NCBI GenBank assembly: GCA_964594635.1
Contig: CAZQMV010000006.1
Span: 99,808 to 163,807 of the forward strand
Length of the DNA stretch: 64,000 bases
Reading direction: 5' to 3'
Source of the DNA: Berkiella sp964594635
GTDB lineage: Bacteria > Pseudomonadota > Gammaproteobacteria > Berkiellales > Berkiellaceae
How positions within the stretch are numbered: the first letter of the stretch is position 1; the number at the start of each line of letters is the position of its first letter. Position numbers and translations under genes: made by a program. The notes beneath the pieces are model-generated. The model was given only the letters and a program-made list of their open reading frames with translations, searched no databases and was not told where the DNA came from. Shown piece after piece: positions 18,458 to 28,464 of the stretch.

Positions 18458-19231
18458 ATGGGAGTTTTCAAAGACAGCAATGGCATGACCTATATTGCGG
18501 AAGTCGCATTACAAGCTTGGCGTATTGTTGAAGATCAATCAAGATCAACGACTAGAAAATTTGTTGATTCATCGCTTGAACACGATTTACTAGAAAAATT
18601 AATTGATGAGAGTAAACCTGTTATTAAATATTATGGTGATGAAGCGTATTTTAAAAAATGTCATTATCTTATTTTTACTCCCTTTCGTTATCCTCCGTTA
18701 AAATGGGGGTCACGTTTTGGTAGCCGATGGGAACGTGGACTATTTTATGCCGCTCTTGATTTAGAAACTGCCATGAGTGAAAAAGCATTCTACAAACTCG
18801 CTTTCTTGCAAGCAAGTGAAGGTAACATTGGTGGGAAGACACTTTTATCTACAGCATTTAAATTAAATGTAGAAAGCACTCAATTTATTAATCTTTGTGA
18901 AACACCTTTTATGGCTTATGAAAAAGCAATATCTGCGAAAGATAATTATATTTTCGCACAAACACTCGGCAAGGAAATGCGAGATGCGCAAGTGGAATGT
19001 TTTCAATATGTTTCAGCGAGGAGCACTAGTGGAGGTTGCAATATAGGTGTTTTTTCACCTAAAGCATTGATCAATAATTCCAAACTCGAAAAAACATTTG
19101 AGAACTACAACTGTTACGCAACCAAAGAGGTTGTCGAATTTTCGACCAGAACGCATTCTAGCCCTGCTCAATATATTTTTTTAGCGCAAGACTACTTGGT
19201 TAATGGAAAAATGCCAATGCCACCAAGCTAA
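18458..19231 (+). CDS. RES-domain toxin (NAD+-degrading family)
   Basis: The 257-aa protein carries the RES signature with Arg, Glu and Ser conserved: 'GSRFGSRWERGLFYAALDLE' holds the arginine and the segment onward gives 'TAMSE'; the Ser-containing 'SARSTSGGCNIGVFS' follows. Characterised RES toxins (for example MbcT) deplete cellular NAD+. The ATG at 18458 is chosen because it lies 1 nt after the antitoxin stop; an upstream in-frame ATG at 18413 would read into the antitoxin. Complete and apparently intact. Confidence 0.85.
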   Translation: MGVFKDSNGMTYIAEVALQAWRIVEDQSRSTTRKFVDSSLEHDLLEKLIDESKPVIKYYGDEAYFKKCHYLIFTPFRYPPLKWGSRFGSRWERGLFYAALDLETAMSEKAFYKLAFLQASEGNIGGKTLLSTAFKLNVESTQFINLCETPFMAYEKAISAKDNYIFAQTLGKEMRDAQVECFQYVSARSTSGGCNIGVFSPKALINNSKLEKTFENYNCYATKEVVEFSTRTHSSPAQYIFLAQDYLVNGKMPMPPS

Positions 19232-19236
19232 CACTA

Positions 19237-19267
19237 AAAGGGCAAAGAATTATCCTTGCCCCTTTTT
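19237..19267. terminator. Terminator hairpin between RES toxin and pepN
   Basis: AAAAGGGCAA pairs with TTGCCCCTTTT (one bulged C) around an A/T-rich loop, with T-rich flank on the plus strand and A/T-rich flank on the other. It sits between convergent stops and can serve both genes. Confidence 0.6.
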
Positions 19268-19269
19268 AT

Positions 19270-21918
19270 TTAAGCCATTAACGATTTTGACACAATTTCA
19301 TAAACATCTTCTGACAAGTTACCGGATGTTTGAATTTTTTCTAATGCCTTTTTCATTAACTGACCTTGCTTGTTATCAAGTCGTTTCCATTGCGTTAACG
19401 CTTCTAACATTCGTGCTGCTACTTGGGGATTTGCAGTTTTTAATTCAATAACCCGATCGGCAAGGAAATCATAGCCTTTGCCTTGTTCATCATGAAAACG
19501 CTCAGGATTCCCCATGCTAAACATATTAATCAACGCATAGACTTTATTAGGATTGCGAATATCAAAAGCTTCATGCTTCATTAATGCTTTAATATTTTCT
19601 AGTACAGTCGGTAATTCACTCGATGCATGTAAACTGAGCCATTTGTTGACCACAAGCGGATCATTTTTAAACTGCTGGTAAAATTCAGCAAAAAGCTCTT
19701 CACGTACTGGATGTGTAGAATGATTTAAAGCGCCTAATGCTCCCATTCTGTCTGTCATGTTCCTTGCATTTTTATACTGAGTCTTAGCCAATTCAATCGC
19801 TTTTGGATCTTCTGTACGTATTAAATAAGCCAGGGCCGTATTTTTCAAGGTTCGGTTTGCCATGCTGAGGCTTGATAATGTGCCATCATCATCTTGATTC
19901 GCTTTGGCATAAGCATCAAACAAATGCGGTTTGAGATCTAAAGCAAATTGGTTGACCAATGTTTGACGAGCTTTGATGAGCGCAGCGACTTCAATGGTGG
20001 TTAGCTCTTCAGCAATGTAACCAAAGGACGGCAAACTCAGTATCTGTGCAATAGCAGCAGGATCGATATTACGTTCTTTTAGTACGGTCTGATAAGCAAT
20101 GAAAAGATCAGCAGGTATGGTTAGAGGCTCGTGCTTGATATGGGCTTGCATTAATTGCTTCACAATTTGCGTACATAATCTTTGCGAGCTGTCCCAACGA
20201 TTGAATAAATCCTTATCGTGAGTCATTAACAATTTTAAGTCAGCATCGGTGTAATCATAATTGAGTTTAACCGGTGCTGAAAAATTACCTAATAACGATG
20301 GTACGGGTTTTTCCGTAATATCATAGAAGGTAAATATCTGATTCATTTTTGATAACAACAAATAGGTACCATCGGCTGTTTTGCTAACAGGATCTTGCGT
20401 ATTCAGTGTAAAAGCCTGTCCCTTTTGACTATATAAATCAATTTTAATGGGGATCAAAAACGGCTCTTTGGGTTGATTATCTGGCGTAATCGGCAAGACT
20501 TGATTGACTGTTAAGGTAAATGTTTTATTTTGTGCTTGATATTCCCCTACTACATTGACAGTTGGGGTGCCCGCTTGATGATACCAGCGATGAAATTGGC
20601 TTAAGTCATAATCATTCGCATCACTAAATGCTGCAACAAAATCTTCAATCGTTACCGCTTGACCGTCAAAGCGTTCAAAATATAAATCCATACCCTTGCG
20701 GAATTTTTCTTTGCCTAATAAAGTCGCAAGCATGCGGATCACTTCGGCACCTTTATTATAGACGGTTGAAGTATAGAAGTTATTAATTTCTATATAAGAT
20801 TCAGGTCGTACTGGATGCGCCATAGGGCCTGCATCTTCAGCAAATTGCCTAGTACGGATAATGCGAACTTCATTAATTCGTTTAACCGCAGGAGATCCCA
20901 TGCTCTCACCAAATTGCTGTTCACGAAATACCGTTAAGCCTTCTTTTAAACTTAATTGGAACCAATCGCGACAAGTGACTCGATTACCTGTCCAATTATG
21001 AAAATATTCATGACCAATCACCGCTTCAACATTTTGGAAATCAATATCGGTCGCCGTTTCTTCATTAGCTAAGACATACTTGGCATTAAATATATTAAGC
21101 CCTTTGTTCTCCATTGCCCCCATGTTGAAATCGTTGACTGCAACGATCATATAAACATCGAGATCATACTCACGTCCATAGGTTTGCTCGTCCCAGCGCA
21201 TTGAATGCTTGAGTGATTCAATAGCATGAGCACATTTATCTTGGTTTTGAGCTTCAACGAAAATTTCTAAAGCCACCACTCGCTTAGAGCGCGTCGTGAA
21301 GGTATCAGATATTTTAACTAAATTACCAGCGACCAATGCAAATAAGTAACTCGGTTTTTTAAACGGATCTTGCCATTTCACCCAATGCCGATTGTTAGGC
21401 ATATCGCCTTCACCTATTTTATTCCCGTTTGACAGTAAAACGGGATAGAGGGTTTTATCTGCCACAATCGTGGTCGTAAACAGTGACATCACATCAGGTC
21501 GATCCAGATAATAGGTCATTCTTCTAAAACCTTCTGCTTCACACTGTGTACAAAACATTTTTTCAGAACGATATAGCCCACTTAAGGTGGTATTCGATTC
21601 AGGGTGAATTTGCGTCACAATTTGTAAACTGAAACGATCTGGCACATTCTCAATGATTAACTGCGATCCGGAGGTTTCATATTGCTGGGGGGTTAAGATC
21701 TCGTCATTTAACTGTACAGAAACCAACTTTAAAGAATCACCCACCAAGATGAGAGGGCCTTTTTGCTGTGTAGATTGACGGCTTATTTCTAAATGAGAAT
21801 GCACCAAGGTTTGATCTTCAAAGAGCTCAAACTGTAAATCAATCGACTGGATATTAAAGGCGGGTGGCTCGTAATCCTTGAGATAAGTCGTTTTAAGTTT
21901 TGTTTCTTGTTGTTTCAT
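19270..21918 (-). CDS. pepN: Aminopeptidase N (M1 family)
   Basis: Broad-specificity zinc aminopeptidase of 882 aa, the usual PepN length. The substrate motif 'GAMENKGLNIFN' is followed by the zinc site 'HEYFHNWTGNRVTCRDW' (HExxH) and the downstream Glu in 'LKEGLTVFREQQF'. The C-terminal DUF3458-type helical domains are complete. A GAGGAG ribosome-binding site precedes the ATG. Cytoplasmic peptide turnover is the expected role. Confidence 0.96.
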   Translation of the reverse strand: MKQQETKLKTTYLKDYEPPAFNIQSIDLQFELFEDQTLVHSHLEISRQSTQQKGPLILVGDSLKLVSVQLNDEILTPQQYETSGSQLIIENVPDRFSLQIVTQIHPESNTTLSGLYRSEKMFCTQCEAEGFRRMTYYLDRPDVMSLFTTTIVADKTLYPVLLSNGNKIGEGDMPNNRHWVKWQDPFKKPSYLFALVAGNLVKISDTFTTRSKRVVALEIFVEAQNQDKCAHAIESLKHSMRWDEQTYGREYDLDVYMIVAVNDFNMGAMENKGLNIFNAKYVLANEETATDIDFQNVEAVIGHEYFHNWTGNRVTCRDWFQLSLKEGLTVFREQQFGESMGSPAVKRINEVRIIRTRQFAEDAGPMAHPVRPESYIEINNFYTSTVYNKGAEVIRMLATLLGKEKFRKGMDLYFERFDGQAVTIEDFVAAFSDANDYDLSQFHRWYHQAGTPTVNVVGEYQAQNKTFTLTVNQVLPITPDNQPKEPFLIPIKIDLYSQKGQAFTLNTQDPVSKTADGTYLLLSKMNQIFTFYDITEKPVPSLLGNFSAPVKLNYDYTDADLKLLMTHDKDLFNRWDSSQRLCTQIVKQLMQAHIKHEPLTIPADLFIAYQTVLKERNIDPAAIAQILSLPSFGYIAEELTTIEVAALIKARQTLVNQFALDLKPHLFDAYAKANQDDDGTLSSLSMANRTLKNTALAYLIRTEDPKAIELAKTQYKNARNMTDRMGALGALNHSTHPVREELFAEFYQQFKNDPLVVNKWLSLHASSELPTVLENIKALMKHEAFDIRNPNKVYALINMFSMGNPERFHDEQGKGYDFLADRVIELKTANPQVAARMLEALTQWKRLDNKQGQLMKKALEKIQTSGNLSEDVYEIVSKSLMA

Positions 21919-22049
21919 ATTGGCTCCTCGTTATTTCGACCAGGCTCAAGCAACTATACTCATACTATATATAAAGACAAACCACTTGATAAGGTCTCAG
22001 TTATTGAACTAATATTTAAAAAGGGAGCTTAGCTTCGCAAGGAGTGGAC

Positions 22050-23978
22050 ATGGTGGACGTATTAAGTGGCTTTAAAGATCGTTATGACAGTCGCTATAAG
22101 CAAGAAGAATTTAGCCTACAAGAATATCTAGAGATCTGTAAGCATGACAGTATGGCTTATGCCAACTCAGCAGAGCGCTTGTTGGCGGCTATTGGTGAGC
22201 CCAAATTGGTAGATACCAGTAAAGATCGTCGACTAAGCCGGATCTTCTCCAATAAAGTAGTTAAGCTATACGACTCATTTGAGCACTTCTATGGTATGGA
22301 AGAGCCTATCGAACAAATTGTGGCTTACCTAAAACATGCCGCACAGGGTTTAGAAGAAAAGAAACAAATACTGTATTTATTAGGACCCGTTGGTGGTGGT
22401 AAATCATCTCTTGCAGAAAGATTAAAGGCATTAATGGAAAAAGTGCCTTTTTATGCTCTAAAAGGCTCGCCTGTTCACGAATCACCTTTAGGGCTTTTTG
22501 ATCCAGATGAAGATGGTCCTATTTTAGAAGAAGAATATGGCATTCCAAGACGTTATACCGAAACTATTCTCTCTCCCTGGGCAGTTAAACGTTTAAATGA
22601 ATATAACGGCGATATTAATCAATTCCGCGTTATTAAACTATGGCCTTCTCGTTCAAAATTAATTGCTGTTGCTAAAACAGAGCCAGGAGACGAAAATAAC
22701 CAAGATATCTCTTCTTTGGTTGGTAAAGTAGATATTCGAAAACTAGAACAATATTCACAAGACGATGCAGACGCTTATAGTTATTCAGGTGGACTGTGCA
22801 AAGCTAATCGAGGCTTATTAGAATTCGTTGAAATGTTTAAAGCACCGATTAAAGTGCTACATCCATTACTTACGGCAACTCAAGAAGGTAACTTCAATGC
22901 CACTGAAGGTTCGGCTTCTATCCCCTTTGATGGCATCATTTTAGCGCATTCCAATGAAAGTGAATGGCTCACCTTTAAAAATAATAAGCACAATGAAGCA
23001 CTCCTTGATCGTGTTTACATTATTAAAGTGCCCTATTGCCTACGAGTGACTGAAGAAGTCCAAATATACAAAAAACTATTGCAAAATAGTTCATTAAAAG
23101 AGGCGCCTTGCGCACCCAACACGCTTAAAATGCTAGCACAGTTTTTCGTGCTTTCTCGATTAAAAGAGCCAGAAAATTCCAGTATTTTTTCCAAAATGCG
23201 CGTGTATGATGGCGAGAACTTAAAAGATACCGATCCGAAAGCAAAATCTTACCAAGAATATCGTGATTTTGCTGGTGTCGACGAAGGGATGACAGGTCTT
23301 TCTACTCGTTTTGCCTTTAAAGTTCTGTCAAAGGTATTCAATTTTGACACAACCGAAATTGCAGCTAACCCTGTGCATTTAATGTACATTTTAGAGCAAG
23401 GCATTGAAAGAGAACAATTCCCTCCTGAAACACATGAACGATATATGTCCTATATCAAGGGTTACTTATCCCCACGCTATGTTGAATTTATTGGTAAGGA
23501 AATTCAAACAGCTTATTTAGAATCGTATTCTGAGTATGGTCAAAACATTTTCGATCGTTATGTGACTTATGCTGACTTTTGGATCCAAGACTCAGAATAT
23601 CGTGATCCAGACACTGGCGAAATTCTTGATAGACGCTCACTCAATGATGAGTTAGAAAAAATTGAAAAGCCTGCAGGTATTAGCAATCCTAAAGATTTCC
23701 GAAATGAGATTGTTAATTTCGTGTTACGAGCAAGAGCTAACAACAAAGGTAAAAACCCCAGTTGGACTAGCTATGAAAAATTACGTGTTGTTATTGAAAA
23801 GAAAATGTTCTCCAATACGGAAGATTTGTTACCTGTGATCTCGTTTAATACCAAATCATCAGCTGATGAAAAGAAAAAGCATCAAGAATTTGTTGATCGC
23901 ATGGTTGATAAGGGATACACACCAAAACAAGTACGTTTACTCTGTGAATGGTATTTGCGTGTACGTAAATCCTCATAA
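22050..23978 (+). CDS. prkA: PrkA/YeaG-type serine protein kinase with AAA+ domain
   Basis: The 642-aa protein has a Walker A 'LGPVGGGKSSLAERL' near residue 115 in an AAA+-like PrkA domain and a C-terminal PrkA kinase domain. Length matches E. coli YeaG (644). The ATG at 22050 is chosen because AAGGAG (22039-22044) ends 5 nt before it, while the upstream in-frame GTG at 22044 overlaps that site. First gene of the conserved stress operon prkA-yeaH-spoVR, which in enterics is RpoS-dependent and induced by nitrogen starvation and stationary phase. Confidence 0.93.
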   Translation: MVDVLSGFKDRYDSRYKQEEFSLQEYLEICKHDSMAYANSAERLLAAIGEPKLVDTSKDRRLSRIFSNKVVKLYDSFEHFYGMEEPIEQIVAYLKHAAQGLEEKKQILYLLGPVGGGKSSLAERLKALMEKVPFYALKGSPVHESPLGLFDPDEDGPILEEEYGIPRRYTETILSPWAVKRLNEYNGDINQFRVIKLWPSRSKLIAVAKTEPGDENNQDISSLVGKVDIRKLEQYSQDDADAYSYSGGLCKANRGLLEFVEMFKAPIKVLHPLLTATQEGNFNATEGSASIPFDGIILAHSNESEWLTFKNNKHNEALLDRVYIIKVPYCLRVTEEVQIYKKLLQNSSLKEAPCAPNTLKMLAQFFVLSRLKEPENSSIFSKMRVYDGENLKDTDPKAKSYQEYRDFAGVDEGMTGLSTRFAFKVLSKVFNFDTTEIAANPVHLMYILEQGIEREQFPPETHERYMSYIKGYLSPRYVEFIGKEIQTAYLESYSEYGQNIFDRYVTYADFWIQDSEYRDPDTGEILDRRSLNDELEKIEKPAGISNPKDFRNEIVNFVLRARANNKGKNPSWTSYEKLRVVIEKKMFSNTEDLLPVISFNTKSSADEKKKHQEFVDRMVDKGYTPKQVRLLCEWYLRVRKSS

Positions 23979-23987
23979 GGGACACTG

Positions 23988-25268
23988 ATGTCGCGGTTTA
24001 TTGACAGGCGCCCTAATGGGCGTCACAAAAGTGCTGTGAATCGCCAGCGCTTCATGCGCCGCTTCAAAATGCAAATACAAGAAGCGGTTAGAGAAGCTAT
24101 TTCTGGAAGAAGCATCAAAGAAGTAGATGAAAGCGGCGAGAAAATAACCATCCCAGCCAAAGATATTTCAGAGCCGTCTTTCTCATATGGCGAAGGTGGC
24201 GTTCGCAATATTATTTTCCCTGGAAACAAAGAATTTATCCCAGGTGATCTCATTAAGCGCCCAAATCAGGATAGCGCTGGAAGAGGCGGATCTGAAGCGA
24301 GCGATGGAGCAGAAGAAGGACAAGACGACTTTGCTTTTGAAATATCTAAAGAAGAATTCTTAGACTTATTCTTTGAAGATCTCGCTTTACCCAACCTTAT
24401 TAAAACACAAATTGCTAAAATGCCTAATTATAAAATGGTGCGGGCAGGATACACCTCACAAGGGATCCCTGCCAATATCAATATTGTCAGATCGCTTCGT
24501 GAGGCTTTAGGACGCCGTCTTGCCATCAAGGCAGCTAAAAATAATAAAATCAAAGATTTAGAAAAAGAGCTCGCCTTACTTCTTTCCAGCGAACCTCATT
24601 CTGCAAAAATTAAAATAATTGAAGAAGAAATTGCAAGGCTTCAACGCACCATCCTGACCATTCCATTCATTGATCCTTTTGATTTGAAGTATAACAATCG
24701 GGTCATGCGTCCAGAGCCTTCTACACAAGCAGTGATGTTTTGCTTAATGGATGTTTCAGGATCGATGGATGAAGCAAAAAAAGATATTGCAAAACGGTTT
24801 TTCATTCTACTTTACCTCTTTTTATCTCGAACTTACGAAAACGTTGAAGTGGTTTTTATACGGCACCATACCAGTGCTAAAGAAGTCAATGAAGAAGAAT
24901 TCTTTTATTCCAGAGAAACCGGTGGCACCGTTGTTTCTAGTGCTTTAGAACTCATGCGCGATATCATGATAAGCCGTTATCCTACCAGTGATTGGAATAT
25001 CTATGCCGCTCAAGCTTCTGATGGTGATAACTGGAACAATGACTCACCACGCTGCAAAGAAGTATTAATGAATGATATTCTCTCCTATGTGCAATATTTT
25101 GCCTATGTCGAAATTATGCCAAGGCACCATCAAAGCTTATGGGAAGCTTATTTAACGATCAAAGAAGCTTGTCCACAATTTGCGATGCAACACATTGAAA
25201 GTGTTAAAGATATTTATCCTGTTTTCAGGGAGCTTTTTAAGCGCCAAGAAGGGATCACTCATGGCTAA
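23988..25268 (+). CDS. yeaH: YeaH-type UPF0229 protein
   Basis: The 426-aa protein starts 'MSRFIDRRPNGRHKSAVNRQ', the conserved YeaH N-terminus. A von Willebrand-like fold is indicated by 'LMDVSGSMDEAKK' (MIDAS DxSxS beginning at Asp255). It lies 9 nt after prkA and its stop overlaps the spoVR start, so the three are one operon. It is thought to act with the PrkA kinase; molecular function is not established. Confidence 0.93.
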   Translation: MSRFIDRRPNGRHKSAVNRQRFMRRFKMQIQEAVREAISGRSIKEVDESGEKITIPAKDISEPSFSYGEGGVRNIIFPGNKEFIPGDLIKRPNQDSAGRGGSEASDGAEEGQDDFAFEISKEEFLDLFFEDLALPNLIKTQIAKMPNYKMVRAGYTSQGIPANINIVRSLREALGRRLAIKAAKNNKIKDLEKELALLLSSEPHSAKIKIIEEEIARLQRTILTIPFIDPFDLKYNNRVMRPEPSTQAVMFCLMDVSGSMDEAKKDIAKRFFILLYLFLSRTYENVEVVFIRHHTSAKEVNEEEFFYSRETGGTVVSSALELMRDIMISRYPTSDWNIYAAQASDGDNWNNDSPRCKEVLMNDILSYVQYFAYVEIMPRHHQSLWEAYLTIKEACPQFAMQHIESVKDIYPVFRELFKRQEGITHG

Positions 25269-26790
25269 ATCAAAAAGCACGATTATCTCTGATTCTTCTG
25301 AATGGACTCACGAACTCCTCGCTGAGTTTGATCAACAAATTGCACGTATAGCACAGAGTTTTAAGCTTGATACTTACCCTAACCAAGTCGAGATCATCAA
25401 TTCAGAACAAATGCTCGATGCTTATTCCTCGGTGGGAATGCCGTTAGGTTATAGCCATTGGTCTTTTGGTAAGCAGTTTCTAAATGTTGAAAAGCATTAT
25501 CGACGAGGCCATATGGGTCTTGCCTATGAATTAGTGATTAACTCTAACCCTTGTATCTCTTATTTGATGGAAGAAAATACACTAACCATGCAAGCGCTAG
25601 TGATAGCCCATGCCTGTTATGGACATAATTCCTTCTTCAAAGGTAATTATCTTTTTAAAACGTGGACCAGTGCCGACTCCATTATTGATTATTTGGTATT
25701 TGCGAAAAAATACATTGCTGAATGTGAAGAGCAATATGGAATCGACGAAGTAGAAGAAATTATTGATGCCTGCCATGCCTTAATGAATAACGGTGTCGAT
25801 AGATATAAGCGACCTAATAAAATTTCATTGCAAGAAGAAAAGGCAAGACAAGCAAGCCGAGCGGAATATTTGCAATCGCAAGTTAATGAATTGTGGAGAA
25901 CACTCCCTTCTCCCCAAAATAAGCCAGGAGATGTGGCCTTAAAACGCTTTCCAGAAGATCCTCAGGAAAACATCCTCTATTTTGTTGAAAAGCATGCTCC
26001 TTTACTTGAGCCTTGGCAACGTGAGATTGTGCGCATTGTTCGTAAGATCGCTCAATATTTCTATCCACAAAAGCAAACAAAAGTCATGAATGAAGGTTGG
26101 GCTACTTTTTGGCACTATACCATCATAAACCAGTTATATACTGAGCAATTGGTCAATGATGATTTCATGATGGAGTTTTTACATAATCATACCAATGTCA
26201 TTTATCAGCCTTCTTTTGAGAGTCAATTCTATTCAGGGATCAACCCCTATACGCTTGGCTTTACAATGTTTTGTGATATACGAAGAATTTGTGAAAACCC
26301 AACAGATGAAGATAAAAAGTGGTTCCCCGACTTTGCGGGTAGCAACTGGATTGAAACGCTTGACTTTGCCATGCGTAATTTCAAGGATGAAAGCTTTATC
26401 GCTCAGTATTTATCACCTAAAGTCATGCGGGATTTAAAACTATTTAGTATCTTAGATGATGATGAAAAACCAGATTTAGAAGTTTCTTTGATCCACAATG
26501 AAGATGGTTATCATCGGTTACGACAAGCTTTAAGTGAAAATTATAATCTAGGCAATTTAGAGCCTGATATCCAAGTGTACAATGTGGATATTAGAGGTGA
26601 TCGATCATTGACACTTCGCTACACCCAACGCAATCGTCGACCTTTGGGAAACACTAAAAATGAAGTCGTTAAGCATCTCTATCGATTGTGGGGCTTTCCC
26701 GTGCAACTTGAAATGCTTGATGATGCTAATCAACCACAACTTTTATCTGAATGCCCCCCTAAAGCGACACCGCATCTTGAAAAAAAATAA
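25261..26790 (+). CDS. spoVR: SpoVR/YcgB-family protein
   Basis: The 509-aa protein shows the SpoVR signature 'PLGYSHWSFGKQFLNVEKHY' and 'MNEGWATFWHYTI'. The ATG at 25261 overlaps the yeaH stop (ATGGCTAA) and has AAGGGA upstream, so it is preferred to the in-frame upstream ATG at 25180, which would add 27 residues read out of the yeaH 3' end. It completes the prkA-yeaH-spoVR module. Biochemical role is unknown; the name comes from a Bacillus spore-cortex phenotype and does not imply sporulation here. Confidence 0.93.
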   Translation: MAKSKSTIISDSSEWTHELLAEFDQQIARIAQSFKLDTYPNQVEIINSEQMLDAYSSVGMPLGYSHWSFGKQFLNVEKHYRRGHMGLAYELVINSNPCISYLMEENTLTMQALVIAHACYGHNSFFKGNYLFKTWTSADSIIDYLVFAKKYIAECEEQYGIDEVEEIIDACHALMNNGVDRYKRPNKISLQEEKARQASRAEYLQSQVNELWRTLPSPQNKPGDVALKRFPEDPQENILYFVEKHAPLLEPWQREIVRIVRKIAQYFYPQKQTKVMNEGWATFWHYTIINQLYTEQLVNDDFMMEFLHNHTNVIYQPSFESQFYSGINPYTLGFTMFCDIRRICENPTDEDKKWFPDFAGSNWIETLDFAMRNFKDESFIAQYLSPKVMRDLKLFSILDDDEKPDLEVSLIHNEDGYHRLRQALSENYNLGNLEPDIQVYNVDIRGDRSLTLRYTQRNRRPLGNTKNEVVKHLYRLWGFPVQLEMLDDANQPQLLSECPPKATPHLEKK

Positions 26791-26904
26791 TCGGGCTAAT
26801 ACACCATAAAAAAATAATCTATTTAGATAACATTTATATTGACTGAGCTAGCAGCTCCCCGTAAAATCAAAAACCTTTACCGGCAGTCATCCTAGCGAGG
26901 TATC

Positions 26905-28248
26905 ATGTTAGACGAATTTAAATCTGCCCTTTCCCTTTTTGTTTTGATACCCCTTGTCGCCTTTGTTGGTATCGTCTTCACGATTAAATTCCGATTTGTG
27001 CAGTGCACACATGCCTTTACGGCTTGGAAATTCTTCCTAAAGGACCGAGATACCTCCGATAATCGCTCCAGCTCCTTTGGCGCGGTTGCCGCCGTGTTAG
27101 GTGGCAACTTAGGTACCGGTAATATTTCTGGGATAGCTGTCGCACTTACTATGGGGGGGCCCGGCTCCATCTTTTGGATGTGGGTGATGGCAACTTTTGG
27201 CTCCATTCTGAAATTCGTGGGTTGTGCCCTTGGCGTGCTTTATCGCAAAAAGAGCGACAATGGCCAGTTTGTCGGTGGACCGATGTATTACCTCGCAAAA
27301 GGTTTGGGGATGAAGCGAGCAGGTAAATTTTACTGCGTGCTAGCCATTTTAGGCGCCCTCACTGTCGGCAACATGGTGCAAATGAATTCTTTAGCGTTAC
27401 CATTTACCCAAGCAGGCGTTCCGCCTTTATTAACCGGTATCGGAATGTGTCTTTTAGTCGCTGCAGTGATCTTGGGTGGTTTCCAGCGCTTCTCTACCGT
27501 TTCCTCTTTACTAGTCCCTTTTATGGCGGTCGGATACGTGCTCGCTTGTTCCATTATATTGCTCATGAATTTCGATAAAATTATCCCAGCACTTGAACTG
27601 ATTATTCATGCCGCATTTAATCCAACCGCCGTGGTCGGTGGGATTGCAGGGTATACCGTTCTAGAAGGTTTAAGAACCGGCTTTGATAGAGGTTTATTTG
27701 CCACCGATACTGGCATTGGTATCGATGCCATTATTCATTCTTCTGTTGATAGTAAAGCGTCCCTTTCACAGACAGCATTAACACAAGGCTTAATCAGCAC
27801 AGTCTCCCCTTTGGTCGTGATGCTGGTCTGCACCTTAACCGGTCTTGTACTGATTATTACGGATTCTTGGCTGGTTCATGGCCTTGAAAGCACCAACTTA
27901 TGTATCGAGGCCTTCAAACGCGGTTTTGCTTTTAACTATGCCGGCCACATTATTACCGTCACCTTATTCTTTTTTGCCTTTACGACAATTTTGACTTGGT
28001 CATACTGCGCAGACAAAGCGGTTGAGTATTTATTTGGAAGCAAAATGATCCGTCGCTTCCAATACCTGTTTGTCGCTTGTATTCCACTTGGGGCTTTGTT
28101 CCACGTTAAATTCGTTTGGACTCTAGCCGATATCTTTATGAACTTAATGTTAGTCCTAAACGTGATAGCGCTGATTGGGCTATATAAAGAAGTGGCTCTA
28201 CTGTTCAATGCTCCCGAAAGGAAGCAGATCTTCCTGGAAAGCAACTAA
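26905..28248 (+). CDS. Alanine/glycine:cation symporter (AgcS)
   Basis: An integral membrane protein of 447 aa with about ten hydrophobic segments. 'GAVAAVLGGNLGTGNISGIA' and 'TDTGIGIDAIIHSSV' match conserved parts of the sodium:alanine symporter family. Imports alanine, glycine or related amino acids with Na+. Stands alone downstream of the spoVR operon and is followed by a hairpin-rich repeat element. Confidence 0.88.
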   Translation: MLDEFKSALSLFVLIPLVAFVGIVFTIKFRFVQCTHAFTAWKFFLKDRDTSDNRSSSFGAVAAVLGGNLGTGNISGIAVALTMGGPGSIFWMWVMATFGSILKFVGCALGVLYRKKSDNGQFVGGPMYYLAKGLGMKRAGKFYCVLAILGALTVGNMVQMNSLALPFTQAGVPPLLTGIGMCLLVAAVILGGFQRFSTVSSLLVPFMAVGYVLACSIILLMNFDKIIPALELIIHAAFNPTAVVGGIAGYTVLEGLRTGFDRGLFATDTGIGIDAIIHSSVDSKASLSQTALTQGLISTVSPLVVMLVCTLTGLVLIITDSWLVHGLESTNLCIEAFKRGFAFNYAGHIITVTLFFFAFTTILTWSYCADKAVEYLFGSKMIRRFQYLFVACIPLGALFHVKFVWTLADIFMNLMLVLNVIALIGLYKEVALLFNAPERKQIFLESN

Positions 28249-28306
28249 TTGCATTTTATAGGGCTCTCCGTATCTGAGGGATCCCCACGAATATTGAAAG
28301 AAATAC

Positions 28307-28446
28307 GTCGCATAGCGACAAATTGCTCTTCCCTTGTAAAGGGAAGAGGCGTGCTTTGCACGCACAGATGGATTTTCTCAAGATAAAATCTCTCTTGCGC
28401 TACGCGCCTCTCTCCTTTAGGAGAGATCTTTGGTTGCTACGCAACC
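28307..28446. repeat. Hairpin-array repeat element, copy 1
   Basis: A chain of small perfect or near-perfect hairpins: GTCGC-ATA-GCGAC (28307-28319), CTCTTCCCTT-GTA-AAGGGAAGAG (from 28326), GCGTG-CTTTG-CACGC, CTCTCCT-TT-AGGAGAG and GGTTG-CTACG-CAACC (28432-28446). The block at 28381-28412 matches 43622-43653 at 30 of 32 positions, so the two elements are related. No coding potential. Looks like a non-autonomous palindromic repeat (MITE or REP-like). Confidence 0.7.
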
Positions 28447-28464
28447 AGTCATGGAGGCCGTCCC

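Noticed and set aside
25180..25260. Longer SpoVR N-terminus from ATG 25180
   Set aside because: It would lie wholly inside yeaH, lacks a ribosome-binding site, and the family starts near the 25261 ATG.
28307..28446. CRISPR array
   Set aside because: Repeats are hairpins of differing sequence without regular spacers, and no cas gene is present in the window.
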